From Asticcacaulis sp. (GTDB lineage: Bacteria > Pseudomonadota > Alphaproteobacteria > Caulobacterales > Caulobacteraceae): a stretch of DNA of 10,000 bases. The notes under the pieces are model-generated. The model worked only from the letters and a program-made list of their open reading frames with translations, was not told the origin of the DNA and did no database searches. The stretch covers positions 1 to 10,000 of the forward strand of contig NZ_JAIWNX010000191.1 of assembly GCF_020217185.1 (NCBI RefSeq). The letters run 5' to 3'. A program made the translations under genes and the position numbers. Below are positions 1 to 5,997 of this stretch, in pieces (the first letter of the stretch is position 1; each line of letters starts with the position of its first letter).

Positions 1-2
1 CG

Positions 3-311
3 TTTGCCGCCTTTCTGGCGCTGGAGCGCGCGGCGCGTCAGGATGAGGACGTGGCCAAGGCCATCCGCCCGGCGCAGGAAGCCTTTGACCGCGGGGCCAT
101 GGGCCGCGCCACGCCGGGCTTTATCACCGCCGGTGTCGATGCGCGTTTTCAGGCCAGCCGTGATCTGGCCCGCTTTGCGCTGGATGGTCTGCACCGGGCC
201 GCCCTGACCTATGATCAGCCCGAACGCATCGAAAATCTGCTCAATGTTATCAAGCGCGCCGTGCATATGCTGAACCGCAAGGGCGATGTGACGGACCTCT
301 GGGTCGATTGA
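3..311 (+). CDS. C-terminal part of an unrecognised protein (5' end outside window)
   Basis: An open frame enters from the left edge and ends at the TGA at 309-311, giving about 102 visible residues. I do not recognise the family. The visible part is alanine- and arginine-rich, looks mostly helical, and has no cysteine and no membrane segment. It ends in a charged stretch (RIENLLNVIKRAVHMLNRKG) followed by DVTDLWVD. Codon use, with strong GC preference at third positions, matches the neighbouring real genes, and the frame stays open from the edge, which is why I call it coding. An internal ATG at 51 exists, but the same frame is open upstream of it, so it need not be the start. About 47 bp separate its stop from the inverted-repeat element. 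Function is unknown. Confidence 0.6.
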   Translation, partial: FAAFLALERAARQDEDVAKAIRPAQEAFDRGAMGRATPGFITAGVDARFQASRDLARFALDGLHRAALTYDQPERIENLLNVIKRAVHMLNRKGDVTDLWVD

Positions 312-358
312 GAGCGGTCTGAGAAAACGGCTGACTTTCGGGCGCGTAAAAGATATTA

Positions 359-504
359 GCCACGAAAAACACGAAAAGACACCAACGTCGAGCTCACAGG
401 GTTTGTGCCCGAAGGGCATCTGATCGTTTTGCGACGCATACGCGGTCAGGCGCTTCGCGCCAGTCATGACCATAGCGTTCGTGTCTTTTCGTGTTTTTCG
501 TGGC
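359..504. repeat. Intergenic inverted-repeat element with nested hairpins
   Basis: The arms are a perfect 24-bp inverted repeat (359-382 and 481-504, left arm beginning GCCACGAAAAACACG). After one mismatch they extend to 387/476, so 28 of 29 positions pair. The roughly 88 bp between the arms hold two more hairpins: TGCCC-gaa-GGGCA at 406-418, and a compound stem GGTCA-GGCGC-ttc-GCGCC-agtca-TGACC at 444-471. The whole folds as a long stem closing a multi-branched head. No convincing coding frame lies inside. It sits between the upstream gene and panD, with the right arm ending 22 bp before the panD ATG. It may be a MITE-like or palindromic dispersed repeat, or a structured leader RNA. The symmetry is certain; the nature is inferred. 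Confidence 0.75.
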
Positions 505-526
505 CCATCCTTTTCGAAAGTTCACC

Positions 527-892
527 ATGCGTCAGTTGCTGCGTTCCAAGATCCACAACGCCTACGTCACCGAGGCCAATCTGGCCTATATCGGGTCTAT
601 TACCATAGACGAGGACCTGATGGACGCCGTCGGCCTGTGGGAAGGTGAGCGCGTACTGGTGGTGTCCAACACGTCGGGCGCCCGTCTGGAAACCTATGTC
701 ATCACCGGTGAGCGCGGCTCAGGCAAGATCGCCATGAACGGTGCCGCCGCCCATCTGATCAACGAATCTGAACAGATAATCATCATGGGTTTTGAGCTGA
801 CCGACACTCCGATTATCCCCAGAGTCGTGCTGGTTGATCGTCAGAATCGGGTTGACCGCTACCTCAGCGAAACCCCCTCGACGATTCTCTAA
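527..892 (+). CDS. panD: Aspartate 1-decarboxylase (pyruvoyl-dependent)
   Basis: This 121-residue protein has the usual length of PanD, which decarboxylates L-aspartate to beta-alanine for pantothenate and coenzyme A in the cytoplasm. The family makes a proenzyme that cleaves itself at a Gly-Ser bond and turns the serine into the pyruvoyl cofactor. That site is visible as Y21-I-G23-S24, at the family position. The conserved N-terminus (MRQLLRSKIHNAYVTEANL) and the ERGSGKIAMNGAAAHLI stretch near residues 64-80 match the PanD core. I chose the ATG at 527 because the family start MRxxLxxKIH follows it directly and GAAAG lies about 6 bp upstream; the in-frame GTG at 491 would add residues encoded by the repeat arm. 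No other pan gene is next to it, and its transcript would read toward nrdA. Confidence 0.95.
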   Translation: MRQLLRSKIHNAYVTEANLAYIGSITIDEDLMDAVGLWEGERVLVVSNTSGARLETYVITGERGSGKIAMNGAAAHLINESEQIIIMGFELTDTPIIPRVVLVDRQNRVDRYLSETPSTIL

Positions 893-1033
893 CAGGACTC
901 TTTTTTAGGGGTATTTTTGCCTTTCGCGCCCAAACCCTTGTGGCGCTTGGCATAATGTTTTTTTTAGGATTTTGTTAACGAAAAACTTCGCCTCTGCGGC
1001 GACTTGGCCGTTGACGATGCGATCCGATTATGG

Positions 1034-1046
1034 CCCCATATAGGGG
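1034..1046. promoter_or_regulatory. Possible degenerate second NrdR box (CCCC-ATATA-GGGG)
   Basis: A near-palindrome with an ATATA core sits immediately upstream of the candidate nrdA -35. Its centre is about 30-31 bp from the centre of the better NrdR-box match at 1063-1078, which is the usual three-turn distance for paired NrdR boxes. The match to the consensus is poor outside the core, at about 9 of 16 positions, so the spacing is the main argument. Confidence 0.3.
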
Positions 1047-1072
1047 CTGACGGCGGTCTTCGACACTATATC
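1047..1072 (+). promoter_or_regulatory. Candidate nrdA promoter (Caulobacter-type)
   Basis: CTGACGG at 1047-1053 matches the Caulobacter housekeeping -35 (TTGACGS) at 6 of 7 positions. ACTATATC at 1065-1072 matches the -10 (GCTANAWC) at 7 of 8. They are separated by 11 bp, within the known 10-14 bp range. Transcription would start near 1078-1082, leaving a leader of about 65-70 nt before the ATG at 1147. The consensus is from established knowledge; use of this site is inferred. Confidence 0.5.
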
Positions 1073-1078
1073 TAGTTG
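1063..1078. promoter_or_regulatory. Candidate NrdR box overlapping the nrdA -10
   Basis: ACACTATATCTAGTTG matches the NrdR consensus (ACACWATATATWGTGT) at 13 of 16 positions, including the C-W-ATAT-x-T-W-G core apart from one base. NrdR is the zinc/ATP-cone repressor of ribonucleotide reductase genes in most bacteria. The site lies over the candidate -10 of nrdA, where binding would block RNA polymerase. No nrdR gene is in the window. Confidence 0.6.
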
Positions 1079-1146
1079 TCTTGGGTCTGACCTTCGGTGC
1101 TCCGGGGGCGGAGCGGTTTTCTCAGGCATACCAGGTGAGTGTGACG

Positions 1147-3024
1147 ATGTCGGCAAATGATGCGGCGGCGAAGGTTCAGGGTGCGGCGTCTGTTAAGGGT
1201 ACGCTCAAGGTGCGTCCCAAGGAGCGTCCGGAGTTCAAGCTGATCAAGACGGTCGTGACCGATCCGTCCAAGGACGACAAGCTCACCGACTTTGGCAAGA
1301 AGACGCTCGACGACCGTTATCTGCTGGCCGGTGAAACCTATCAGGACATGTTCGCCCGCGTCGCCACGGCCTATGCCGACGACTCCGAACACGCCCAGCG
1401 CATCTATAACTATATTTCGAACCTGTGGTTCATGCCGGCGACGCCGGTCCTGTCGAACGGCGGGGCCAAGCGCGGCCTGCCTATCTCCTGCTTCCTCAAC
1501 GCCGTGCCCGATTCGCTCGAAGGTATCGTGAGCGTGTGGAACGAAAACGTAGCGCTGGCCTCCAATGGCGGTGGTATCGGCACCTACTGGGGCGGCGTGC
1601 GCTCCATCGGCGAAAAGGTCAAGGGCGCGGGCCAAACCTCAGGCATCATCCCCTTCATCCGCGTGATGGACTCCCTGACGCTGGCCATTTCCCAAGGCTC
1701 CCTGCGCCGGGGTTCGGCCGCCGTCTATATCGACATCTTCCACCCGGAGATCGAAGAATTCCTCGAAATCCGCAAGCCGTCGGGCGACTTCAACCGTAAG
1801 GCGCTCAACCTGCACCACGGTATCTCGATCACCGACGAGTTCATGGAAGCCGTCCGCGACGGCGCGCAATTCGGCCTGCGCTCACCCAAGAACAACGAGA
1901 TCATCCGCTATGTGGACGCGCGCGCCCTGTGGCAGAAGATCCTCGAAATCCGCATGCAGACGGGTGAGCCCTACCTGATCTTTGCCGACACGGTGAACCG
2001 CTCCATGGCTCCGCACCAGCGCGAGCTGGGCCTGAAGGTCAAGCAATCGAACCTGTGCGCCGAAATCATGCTGCACACGGGTAAGGACCATCTGGGGCAT
2101 GAGCGCACCGCCGTGTGCTGCCTGTCCTCGGTCAATGCCGAAACCTTCCTCGAATGGCGCGACGAACCGCGCTTCATCGAAGACATCATGCGCTTCCTCG
2201 ACAATGTGCTGGAAGATTTCATTCAGTCGGCCCCGGACGCCATGTCGGCCGCCGTCTATTCGGCAAAGCGCGAACGCTCGGTCGGCCTCGGCCTGATGGG
2301 CTTCCACTCCTTCCTGCAATCGCAGGGCGTGGCCTTCGAATCGGCCATGGCCAAGTCGTGGAACATGCGCCTGTTCAAACACCTGCGCCGCGAAGCCGAC
2401 AAGGCTTCGGTCAAGCTGGCTCAGGAGCGCGGGCCCTGCCTCGACGCCGAAGAGCGCGGCGTGATGGAACGCTTCTCGCACAAGCTGGCCATCGCCCCCA
2501 CGGCCTCGATCTCGATCATCTGCGGCGGCACCTCGGCGGGCATCGAGCCGATCCCGGCCAATATCTATACGCACAAGACCCTGTCGGGCTCGTTTGCGGT
2601 GAAAAACCCCTTCCTGCAAAACCTGCTGGCCGAAAAGGGTCTCGACACGCCGGAAACCTGGGACTCTATCGTCGAGCACGAAGGCTCGGTGCAGCACATC
2701 GACGCCCTCAGCGAAGATGAAAAGGCCATCTTCAAGACCGCCTTCGAAATCGACCAGCGCTGGGTGGTGGAACTGGCCGCCGACCGCGCGCCGGAAATCT
2801 GCCAGTCGCAATCGCTCAACATCTTCCTGCCGGGTGATGTCGATAAGTGGGACCTGCACATGCTGCACTGGACGGCGTGGGAACAGGGCGTCAAGTCGCT
2901 CTATTATCTGCGCTCCAAGTCGGTCCAACGCGCCGCGTTTGCTGGTTCGGAAGGCAAGGCCGCCGCAGTGTCGATGGCGGCTGCGGGCAAGACGGACTAC
3001 GAGGAATGCCTCGCCTGTCAGTAA
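1147..3024 (+). CDS. nrdA: Ribonucleoside-diphosphate reductase, class I alpha (large) subunit
   Basis: This 625-residue protein is the catalytic subunit that reduces ribonucleoside diphosphates to deoxyribonucleotides in the cytoplasm, working with a radical-generating beta subunit (NrdB). Visible key residues are C115 (SCFLN), which pairs with C324 (AVCCLSS) as the active-site thiols; N302, C304 and E306 (NLCAEI), the thiyl radical and substrate-binding site; Y586-Y587, the radical-transfer tyrosines; and the C-terminal C621-L-A-C624 redox pair that accepts electrons from thioredoxin or glutaredoxin. The TSAGIEPIPAN segment is typical of the barrel. It is shorter than E. coli NrdA (about 760 residues) because the N-terminal ATP cone is absent. 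I chose the ATG at 1147 because AGGTGAG lies 7 bp upstream; the frame is also open to a TTG at 1081, which would sit at the likely transcription start. A cysteine doublet (324-325) replaces the usual single cysteine. Confidence 0.95.
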   Translation: MSANDAAAKVQGAASVKGTLKVRPKERPEFKLIKTVVTDPSKDDKLTDFGKKTLDDRYLLAGETYQDMFARVATAYADDSEHAQRIYNYISNLWFMPATPVLSNGGAKRGLPISCFLNAVPDSLEGIVSVWNENVALASNGGGIGTYWGGVRSIGEKVKGAGQTSGIIPFIRVMDSLTLAISQGSLRRGSAAVYIDIFHPEIEEFLEIRKPSGDFNRKALNLHHGISITDEFMEAVRDGAQFGLRSPKNNEIIRYVDARALWQKILEIRMQTGEPYLIFADTVNRSMAPHQRELGLKVKQSNLCAEIMLHTGKDHLGHERTAVCCLSSVNAETFLEWRDEPRFIEDIMRFLDNVLEDFIQSAPDAMSAAVYSAKRERSVGLGLMGFHSFLQSQGVAFESAMAKSWNMRLFKHLRREADKASVKLAQERGPCLDAEERGVMERFSHKLAIAPTASISIICGGTSAGIEPIPANIYTHKTLSGSFAVKNPFLQNLLAEKGLDTPETWDSIVEHEGSVQHIDALSEDEKAIFKTAFEIDQRWVVELAADRAPEICQSQSLNIFLPGDVDKWDLHMLHWTAWEQGVKSLYYLRSKSVQRAAFAGSEGKAAAVSMAAAGKTDYEECLACQ

Positions 3025-3043
3025 GCAGGGCCTCAGGCCCTGC
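3025..3043 (+). terminator. Hairpin immediately after the nrdA stop
   Basis: A perfect 9-bp inverted repeat around one base (GCAGGGCCT-c-AGGCCCTGC) begins at the first base after the nrdA TAA. It has no T-run, so it is more likely to stabilise the mRNA 3' end, or to act together with the next hairpin, than to terminate alone. Confidence 0.5.
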
Positions 3044-3066
3044 ACCCGAAACCGGGAGCAAGTTTG

Positions 3067-3095
3067 AAAGGCCGGAGCCCCCGCTTCGGCCTTTT
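3067..3095 (+). terminator. Rho-independent-type terminator after nrdA
   Basis: AAAGGCCG at 3067-3074 pairs with CGGCCTTT at 3087-3094. The stem extends inward to 11 bp with one G-U pair around a six-base C-rich loop, and ends in a short TTTT. The U-tract is brief, so termination may be partial. The next gene starts only 15 bp further on. Confidence 0.6.
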
Positions 3096-3109
3096 GCTAT
3101 GGAATGTTT

Positions 3110-3589
3110 ATGACTGAGATCATTCGCGCCGATTACCGCAACCCGGTCCATGCCAAGGCCATTGTCACCCTGATGCAGGCTTATGCGCAGGACCGTATGG
3201 GCGGTGGCGAAGCCCTGCCTCTCGACGTGACTTCGGTACTGATCGAGCGTCTGGCAGCCACGCCGGGGGCGGTGTCGCTTCTGGCCTTTGCCGATGGACA
3301 ACCGGCAGGTCTGCTCAATGCCTTTGCCGGGTTTTCGACCTTTGCTGCGCGGCCCCTGCTTAACATCCATGACCTGATCGTCGCCCCGGCGTTTCGCGGG
3401 CAGGGCGTGGCGCGCGCGCTGATGGCTGAGGCTGAAGCGATTGCCCGCGAACGCGGCTGCGCCAAGCTCACCCTTGAGGTGCTGGAAGGCAATGCAACAG
3501 CGCAAAGGCTTTATCAGTCTCTGGGCTATGGCGATTACGTGCTGGACCCGGACATGGGCCGCGCCCTGTTCTGGCAGAAGAGGCTCTAA
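3110..3589 (+). CDS. GNAT-family N-acetyltransferase
   Basis: This 159-residue protein has the length and fold pattern of GNAT enzymes, which transfer an acetyl group from acetyl-CoA to an amine. The CoA pyrophosphate-binding motif A is visible as R96-G-Q-G-V-A101, preceded by the beta4 strand LLNIHDLIVAPAF. Motif B is NATAQRLYQSLGY (128-140), usual for small-substrate and protein-terminus acetyltransferases. The substrate cannot be read from the sequence. I chose the ATG at 3110 because GGA sits 6 bp upstream; an ATG at 3104 in the same frame would add two residues but has no usable ribosome site. The gene begins right after the nrdA terminator, so it may live on read-through or on an unseen promoter. 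Its TAA overlaps the stop of the convergent desaturase gene by 4 bp. Confidence 0.9.
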   Translation: MTEIIRADYRNPVHAKAIVTLMQAYAQDRMGGGEALPLDVTSVLIERLAATPGAVSLLAFADGQPAGLLNAFAGFSTFAARPLLNIHDLIVAPAFRGQGVARALMAEAEAIARERGCAKLTLEVLEGNATAQRLYQSLGYGDYVLDPDMGRALFWQKRL

Positions 3590-4320
3590 CGGCCTTTGTG
3601 TACGTCGCGGAACAGCAGCATATCCTTGATCTGCGCGGCGCGTTTGTCGTCGAACCCGCAGCGTTCCGGTCCGGCCTGCGGATTGGCAAAGGTGCCGAAC
3701 AGCATATCCCACAGCGGCAGGCCGTAATTCTGTTTGTGATGACCGTACTGGTGATGCACGCGGTGCATTTCCGGGCGTTGGGTGATATAGCCGAGCCAGT
3801 GCGGGGTGCGCTGATCGGCGTGGGCGACCAGATCAAACACGCTGACCAGTATCAGCGAAAAGGCCAGCGACAGGCCGCTGACGCCCAGGACCCCATAGGC
3901 CACCACGGCGTTGAGCAGGGCCGCCATAAACGCATCGACCGGGTGAAGATAAAAGGCCGTCAGCGCTTCGATACGGCGCGGGGCGTGGTGTAGCTGATGC
4001 ACAAAGCGCCACAGCGTATCCGAGACATGCGTGGCGCGATGCCACCAGTAAGCCAGGAAGCTGGAGACCAGAAAGGCGATAAACCCGCCGCTCAGCGGGT
4101 CCACGTGCGCTTTCAGATCAAACAGCGACCATTGCGAAATCAGCCGATCAAAGACAACACCGACCGCTACGACCGCCAGAAGACTGGCCGCGTTGAGGCT
4201 GCCGGCCAGGATACGCCAGCGCCGGTCACAACTGGCTCCGGAGGCCGGGGCAATGACTTCGCGCGTAAATATCAGAACAAACAACAGCCCTGTGATGGCT
4301 ATGACGCCCAGTAACAGCAT
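3586..4320 (-). CDS. Sterol desaturase / fatty acid hydroxylase family membrane protein
   Basis: This 244-residue integral membrane protein has the histidine clusters that bind the di-iron centre of the fatty acid hydroxylase superfamily: H94-R-A-T-H98, H108-Q-L-H-H112 and H186-R-V-H-H190, plus H126 and H167 nearby. Hydrophobic segments lie at about 2-18, 40-58, 78-92, 128-147 and 150-165. Family members hydroxylate or desaturate lipid-like substrates (sterols, carotenoids, sphingolipid chains, alkylglycerols) in the inner membrane; which one applies here is not visible. I chose the ATG at 4320 because a GGGGGAG ribosome site lies 6 bp upstream; the open frame extends 36 residues further, across the divergent fbp promoter region. 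It is divergent from fbp with 126 bp between, and converges on the acetyltransferase gene. Confidence 0.88.
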   Translation of the reverse strand: MLLLGVIAITGLLFVLIFTREVIAPASGASCDRRWRILAGSLNAASLLAVVAVGVVFDRLISQWSLFDLKAHVDPLSGGFIAFLVSSFLAYWWHRATHVSDTLWRFVHQLHHAPRRIEALTAFYLHPVDAFMAALLNAVVAYGVLGVSGLSLAFSLILVSVFDLVAHADQRTPHWLGYITQRPEMHRVHHQYGHHKQNYGLPLWDMLFGTFANPQAGPERCGFDDKRAAQIKDMLLFRDVHKGR

Positions 4321-4379
4321 CCCTGTCTCCCCCGTTTTGGATTTGATAGCACAGATCATCCAAAGGTCCACCTGCGCCG

Positions 4380-4409
4380 TTGACTCGCTTTGCGGCGCGA
4401 AGCTACTAA
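4380..4409 (+). promoter_or_regulatory. Candidate fbp promoter with a GANTC site in the -35
   Basis: TTGACTC at 4380-4386 matches the Caulobacter -35 at 6 of 7 positions. GCTACTAA at 4402-4409 matches the -10 consensus at 6 of 8. The spacer is 15 bp, one above the usual range. Transcription would begin near 4415, leaving a leader of about 30 nt. GACTC (4382-4386) is a CcrM methylation sequence inside the -35. Confidence 0.4.
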
Positions 4410-4446
4410 GGGCGCACCCAAAATCCATTATAAAAAGCGATTTCTA

Positions 4447-5406
4447 ATGCCAGTGACATTGACCGCCTTCCTCGAAGGCCAGAGCGGCCTGCCGCAAAGC
4501 CTGAAAACCCTGATCACCGCCATGGCCGGGACCTGTGCCGTGATCGGCCGCACCGTGAACCTCAGCGCTGTCAATGATCTTCAGGGCGCGCTGGAACAGG
4601 AAAACGTGCAGGGCGAGGTGCAGAAGCAGCTCGATGTCATTGCCAATGACATCATGCTCGAAGAAGCGCGCTGGAAGGGCGTGGTGCGCGGTCTGGCCTC
4701 TGAAGAGATGGACGACTATGTGGCCTTCGATAAGGGCGACTACCTGCTGTTTTTCGATCCTATCGACGGGTCGAGCAATGTCGATGTCAACGGCGTGGTC
4801 GGCACCATCTTCTCCGTCCTGCCCGCGCCGCAGGGGGATCTGAGCTTAAGCGACTTCCTGCGTCCGGGCCGCGATCAAGTGGCCGCTGGCTACGCAGCCT
4901 ATGGCCCGCAGACCCTCCTCGTCCTCACCGTGGGCAAGGGTGTCGTGGCCTTTACGCCGGATGCCGACGGCGTATGGATACAGACCAAGACCGCCATGAC
5001 GATTCCGGCTTCGACGCGCGAATTTGCCATCAACATGTCCAATCACCGCCACTGGTTCCCCGGCATTCAGCGCTATATCGACGAGTGCGTGGCCGGCAAG
5101 GACGGCCCGCGCGGCGCCGATTTCAACATGCGCTGGCTGGCCTCCATGGTCGGAGACGTGCACCGCATTCTCACGCGCGGCGGCATCTTCATGTATCCGG
5201 GCGATACCAAGCGCGCCGAGGGTAAGCTGCGTCTGATGTACGAAGCCAACCCTATCGGCTTCCTGATCGAGCAGGCGGGCGGCAAGGCCACCAACGGCAC
5301 CACCCGAATCCTCGACCTTCAGCCGACAGGCCTGCACCAGCGCACGGGCGTGGTGCTGGGCTCGGCCGAAGAGGTCGAGCGTGTGGCAGAGTATCTTAAC
5401 GGTTGA
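4447..5406 (+). CDS. fbp: Class 1 fructose-1,6-bisphosphatase
   Basis: This 319-residue cytoplasmic enzyme removes the 1-phosphate from fructose 1,6-bisphosphate, the committed step of gluconeogenesis (and of the Calvin cycle where present). The metal-binding signature D104-P-I-D107-G-S-S is visible, with acidic E86, E87 and D89-D90 upstream. The family signature [13 protein letters not shown] (259-271) supplies the catalytic-site glutamate E266. N197-S-N-H and Y250 fit the 6-phosphate-binding region. Length is close to the usual 330. I chose the ATG at 4447; the upstream TTG extension has no family resemblance and would overlap the candidate promoter. The ribosome site is weak (AAGCGA, about 6 bp upstream). 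Codon use is strongly GC-biased like its neighbours. It is followed directly by hairpins that overlap its stop codon. Confidence 0.96.
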   Translation: MPVTLTAFLEGQSGLPQSLKTLITAMAGTCAVIGRTVNLSAVNDLQGALEQENVQGEVQKQLDVIANDIMLEEARWKGVVRGLASEEMDDYVAFDKGDYLLFFDPIDGSSNVDVNGVVGTIFSVLPAPQGDLSLSDFLRPGRDQVAAGYAAYGPQTLLVLTVGKGVVAFTPDADGVWIQTKTAMTIPASTREFAINMSNHRHWFPGIQRYIDECVAGKDGPRGADFNMRWLASMVGDVHRILTRGGIFMYPGDTKRAEGKLRLMYEANPIGFLIEQAGGKATNGTTRILDLQPTGLHQRTGVVLGSAEEVERVAEYLNG

Positions 5407-5438
5407 TACCAAGGGTCATTGGAAATGACTCTTGGTAT
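5406..5438. repeat. 15-bp palindromic hairpin at the fbp 3' end (TACCAAG type)
   Basis: ATACCAAGGGTCATT at 5406-5420 pairs with 5424-5438 (AATGACTCTTGGTAT) over 15 bp with one G-U pair and a three-base loop. The first base of the hairpin is the last base of the fbp stop codon. There is no T-run. It probably acts as a transcript end stabiliser, a weak terminator, or a copy of a dispersed palindromic repeat. Confidence 0.75.
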
Positions 5439-5444
5439 GCCTTT

Positions 5445-5485
5445 CGAGACTGTCTCATGTCGCTGATACATATGAGACAGTCTCG
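5445..5485. repeat. Second palindromic hairpin between fbp and the DUF1428 gene
   Basis: CGAGACTGTCTCAT (5445-5458) is a perfect 14-bp inverted repeat with 5472-5485, extending to 16 pairs if one G-U pair is allowed, with a 9-base loop. Each arm also contains a smaller palindrome (GAGAC-N-GTCTC), so alternative folds or a dimeric protein-binding site are possible. No T-run follows on either strand. Confidence 0.7.
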
Positions 5486-5491
5486 TGTCTT

Positions 5492-5526
5492 CAACGGCCG
5501 GATGCGGGCAGCATCTTCGGCCGTTG
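5492..5526. terminator. Third hairpin, at the 3' end of the DUF1428 gene
   Basis: CAACGGCCG (5492-5500) pairs with CGGCCGTTG (5518-5526). An inner GATGC/GCATC stem caps a GGGCA loop, with a TT bulge. It lies 6 bp beyond the stop of the DUF1428 gene on the minus strand and 86 bp beyond fbp on the plus strand. It could block transcription from both sides. No U-tract is seen, so factor-independent termination is uncertain. Confidence 0.5.
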
Positions 5527-5532
5527 GTAAAA

Positions 5533-5895
5533 TCAAGCCGTAAAGATCGTCTGAAAGCCGCCATAGATCAGGCGCTTGCCGTCAAAGGGCATGTCCATCT
5601 CGGCCATGCGCGGATCGGCCTGCGCCTTTTCCCAGGCGATATTGCGGACCTCTTTTGACGGCCAGACGACCCACGAAAAGACCACGACTTCGCCCGCTTC
5701 CAGCTTTACGGCCATCGGCAGCGAGGTCAGCTTGCCTTCCGGCACGTCATCGCCCCAGTTTTCGACCACGGCCAGCGCGCCCAGTTCCTTGAACAGGGTG
5801 GCCGTGACCTGCGCGGATTTCAGATAGGCGTCGCGGTTTTCGACTTTGACCGGACAGACAAAGCCATCGACATAGGTGGTGGGGGTCTCAGACAT
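5533..5895 (-). CDS. DUF1428 family protein (paralogue 1)
   Basis: This 120-residue protein belongs to the DUF1428 (YbaA-like) family of small cytoplasmic alpha/beta proteins of unknown function. Family hallmarks are YVDGF near the N-terminus, VENWGDDVPEG (about 53-63), VVFSWVVWPSKEVRN (about 74-88), DPRM, DMPFDGKRLIYGGF and a hydrophobic C-terminus. I chose the ATG at 5895 because a strong GAGGAGA site lies 7 bp upstream; the open frame extends nine residues further but lacks such a site. It is clearly homologous to the protein at 6084-6446, with long shared blocks. It has its own strong ribosome site and sits 188 bp downstream of its paralogue, across a hairpin-rich spacer, so it may be transcribed separately. 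No active-site residues are assigned for the family. Confidence 0.9.
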   Translation of the reverse strand: MSETPTTYVDGFVCPVKVENRDAYLKSAQVTATLFKELGALAVVENWGDDVPEGKLTSLPMAVKLEAGEVVVFSWVVWPSKEVRNIAWEKAQADPRMAEMDMPFDGKRLIYGGFQTIFTA

Positions 5896-5957
5896 GGGGG
5901 CGTCTCCTCTGTTGGGAGGCACCAGCCTAAGGCCCTATGGGCAAAATACCAATGGGT

Positions 5958-5997
5958 CTGGATCATTATGATTTCTGTTAGAAACATAATGATCCAG
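5958..5997. repeat. 17-bp hairpin upstream of DUF1428 paralogue 1
   Basis: CTGGATCATTATG (5958-5970) pairs perfectly with 5985-5997. TTTC/GAAA extends the stem by 4 bp past one bulged A, with loop TGTTA. On the plus strand it is followed by CTTTTGTTTAG, but no plus-strand gene reads into it. Sequence to its left (TACCAATGGGTC) resembles the hairpin at 5406, suggesting a shared repeat family. Confidence 0.7.

Noticed and set aside
898..970. T-runs after panD (TTTTTT at 901, TTTTTTTT near 957) as terminators
   Set aside because: No stable stem precedes either run, so they are not convincing intrinsic terminators.
972..990. TTAAC near 975 as a CtrA site in front of nrdA
   Set aside because: There is only one half-site; no second TTAA follows at the required distance.
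1882..3045. Long minus-strand open frame (387 codons) inside nrdA
   Set aside because: It is antisense to a clearly recognised gene, rich in R/H/D/G as expected of the reverse complement of GC-rich coding DNA, and has no family resemblance.
2891..3712. Minus-strand open frame (273 codons) across the nrdA end and the acetyltransferase gene
   Set aside because: It crosses two terminator hairpins and lies antisense to a good GNAT gene; the composition is that of an antisense shadow.
4338..4363. GCTATCAA on the minus strand as -10 of the desaturase gene
   Set aside because: It matches the -10 at 6 of 8 positions, but no acceptable -35 lies 10-14 bp upstream.
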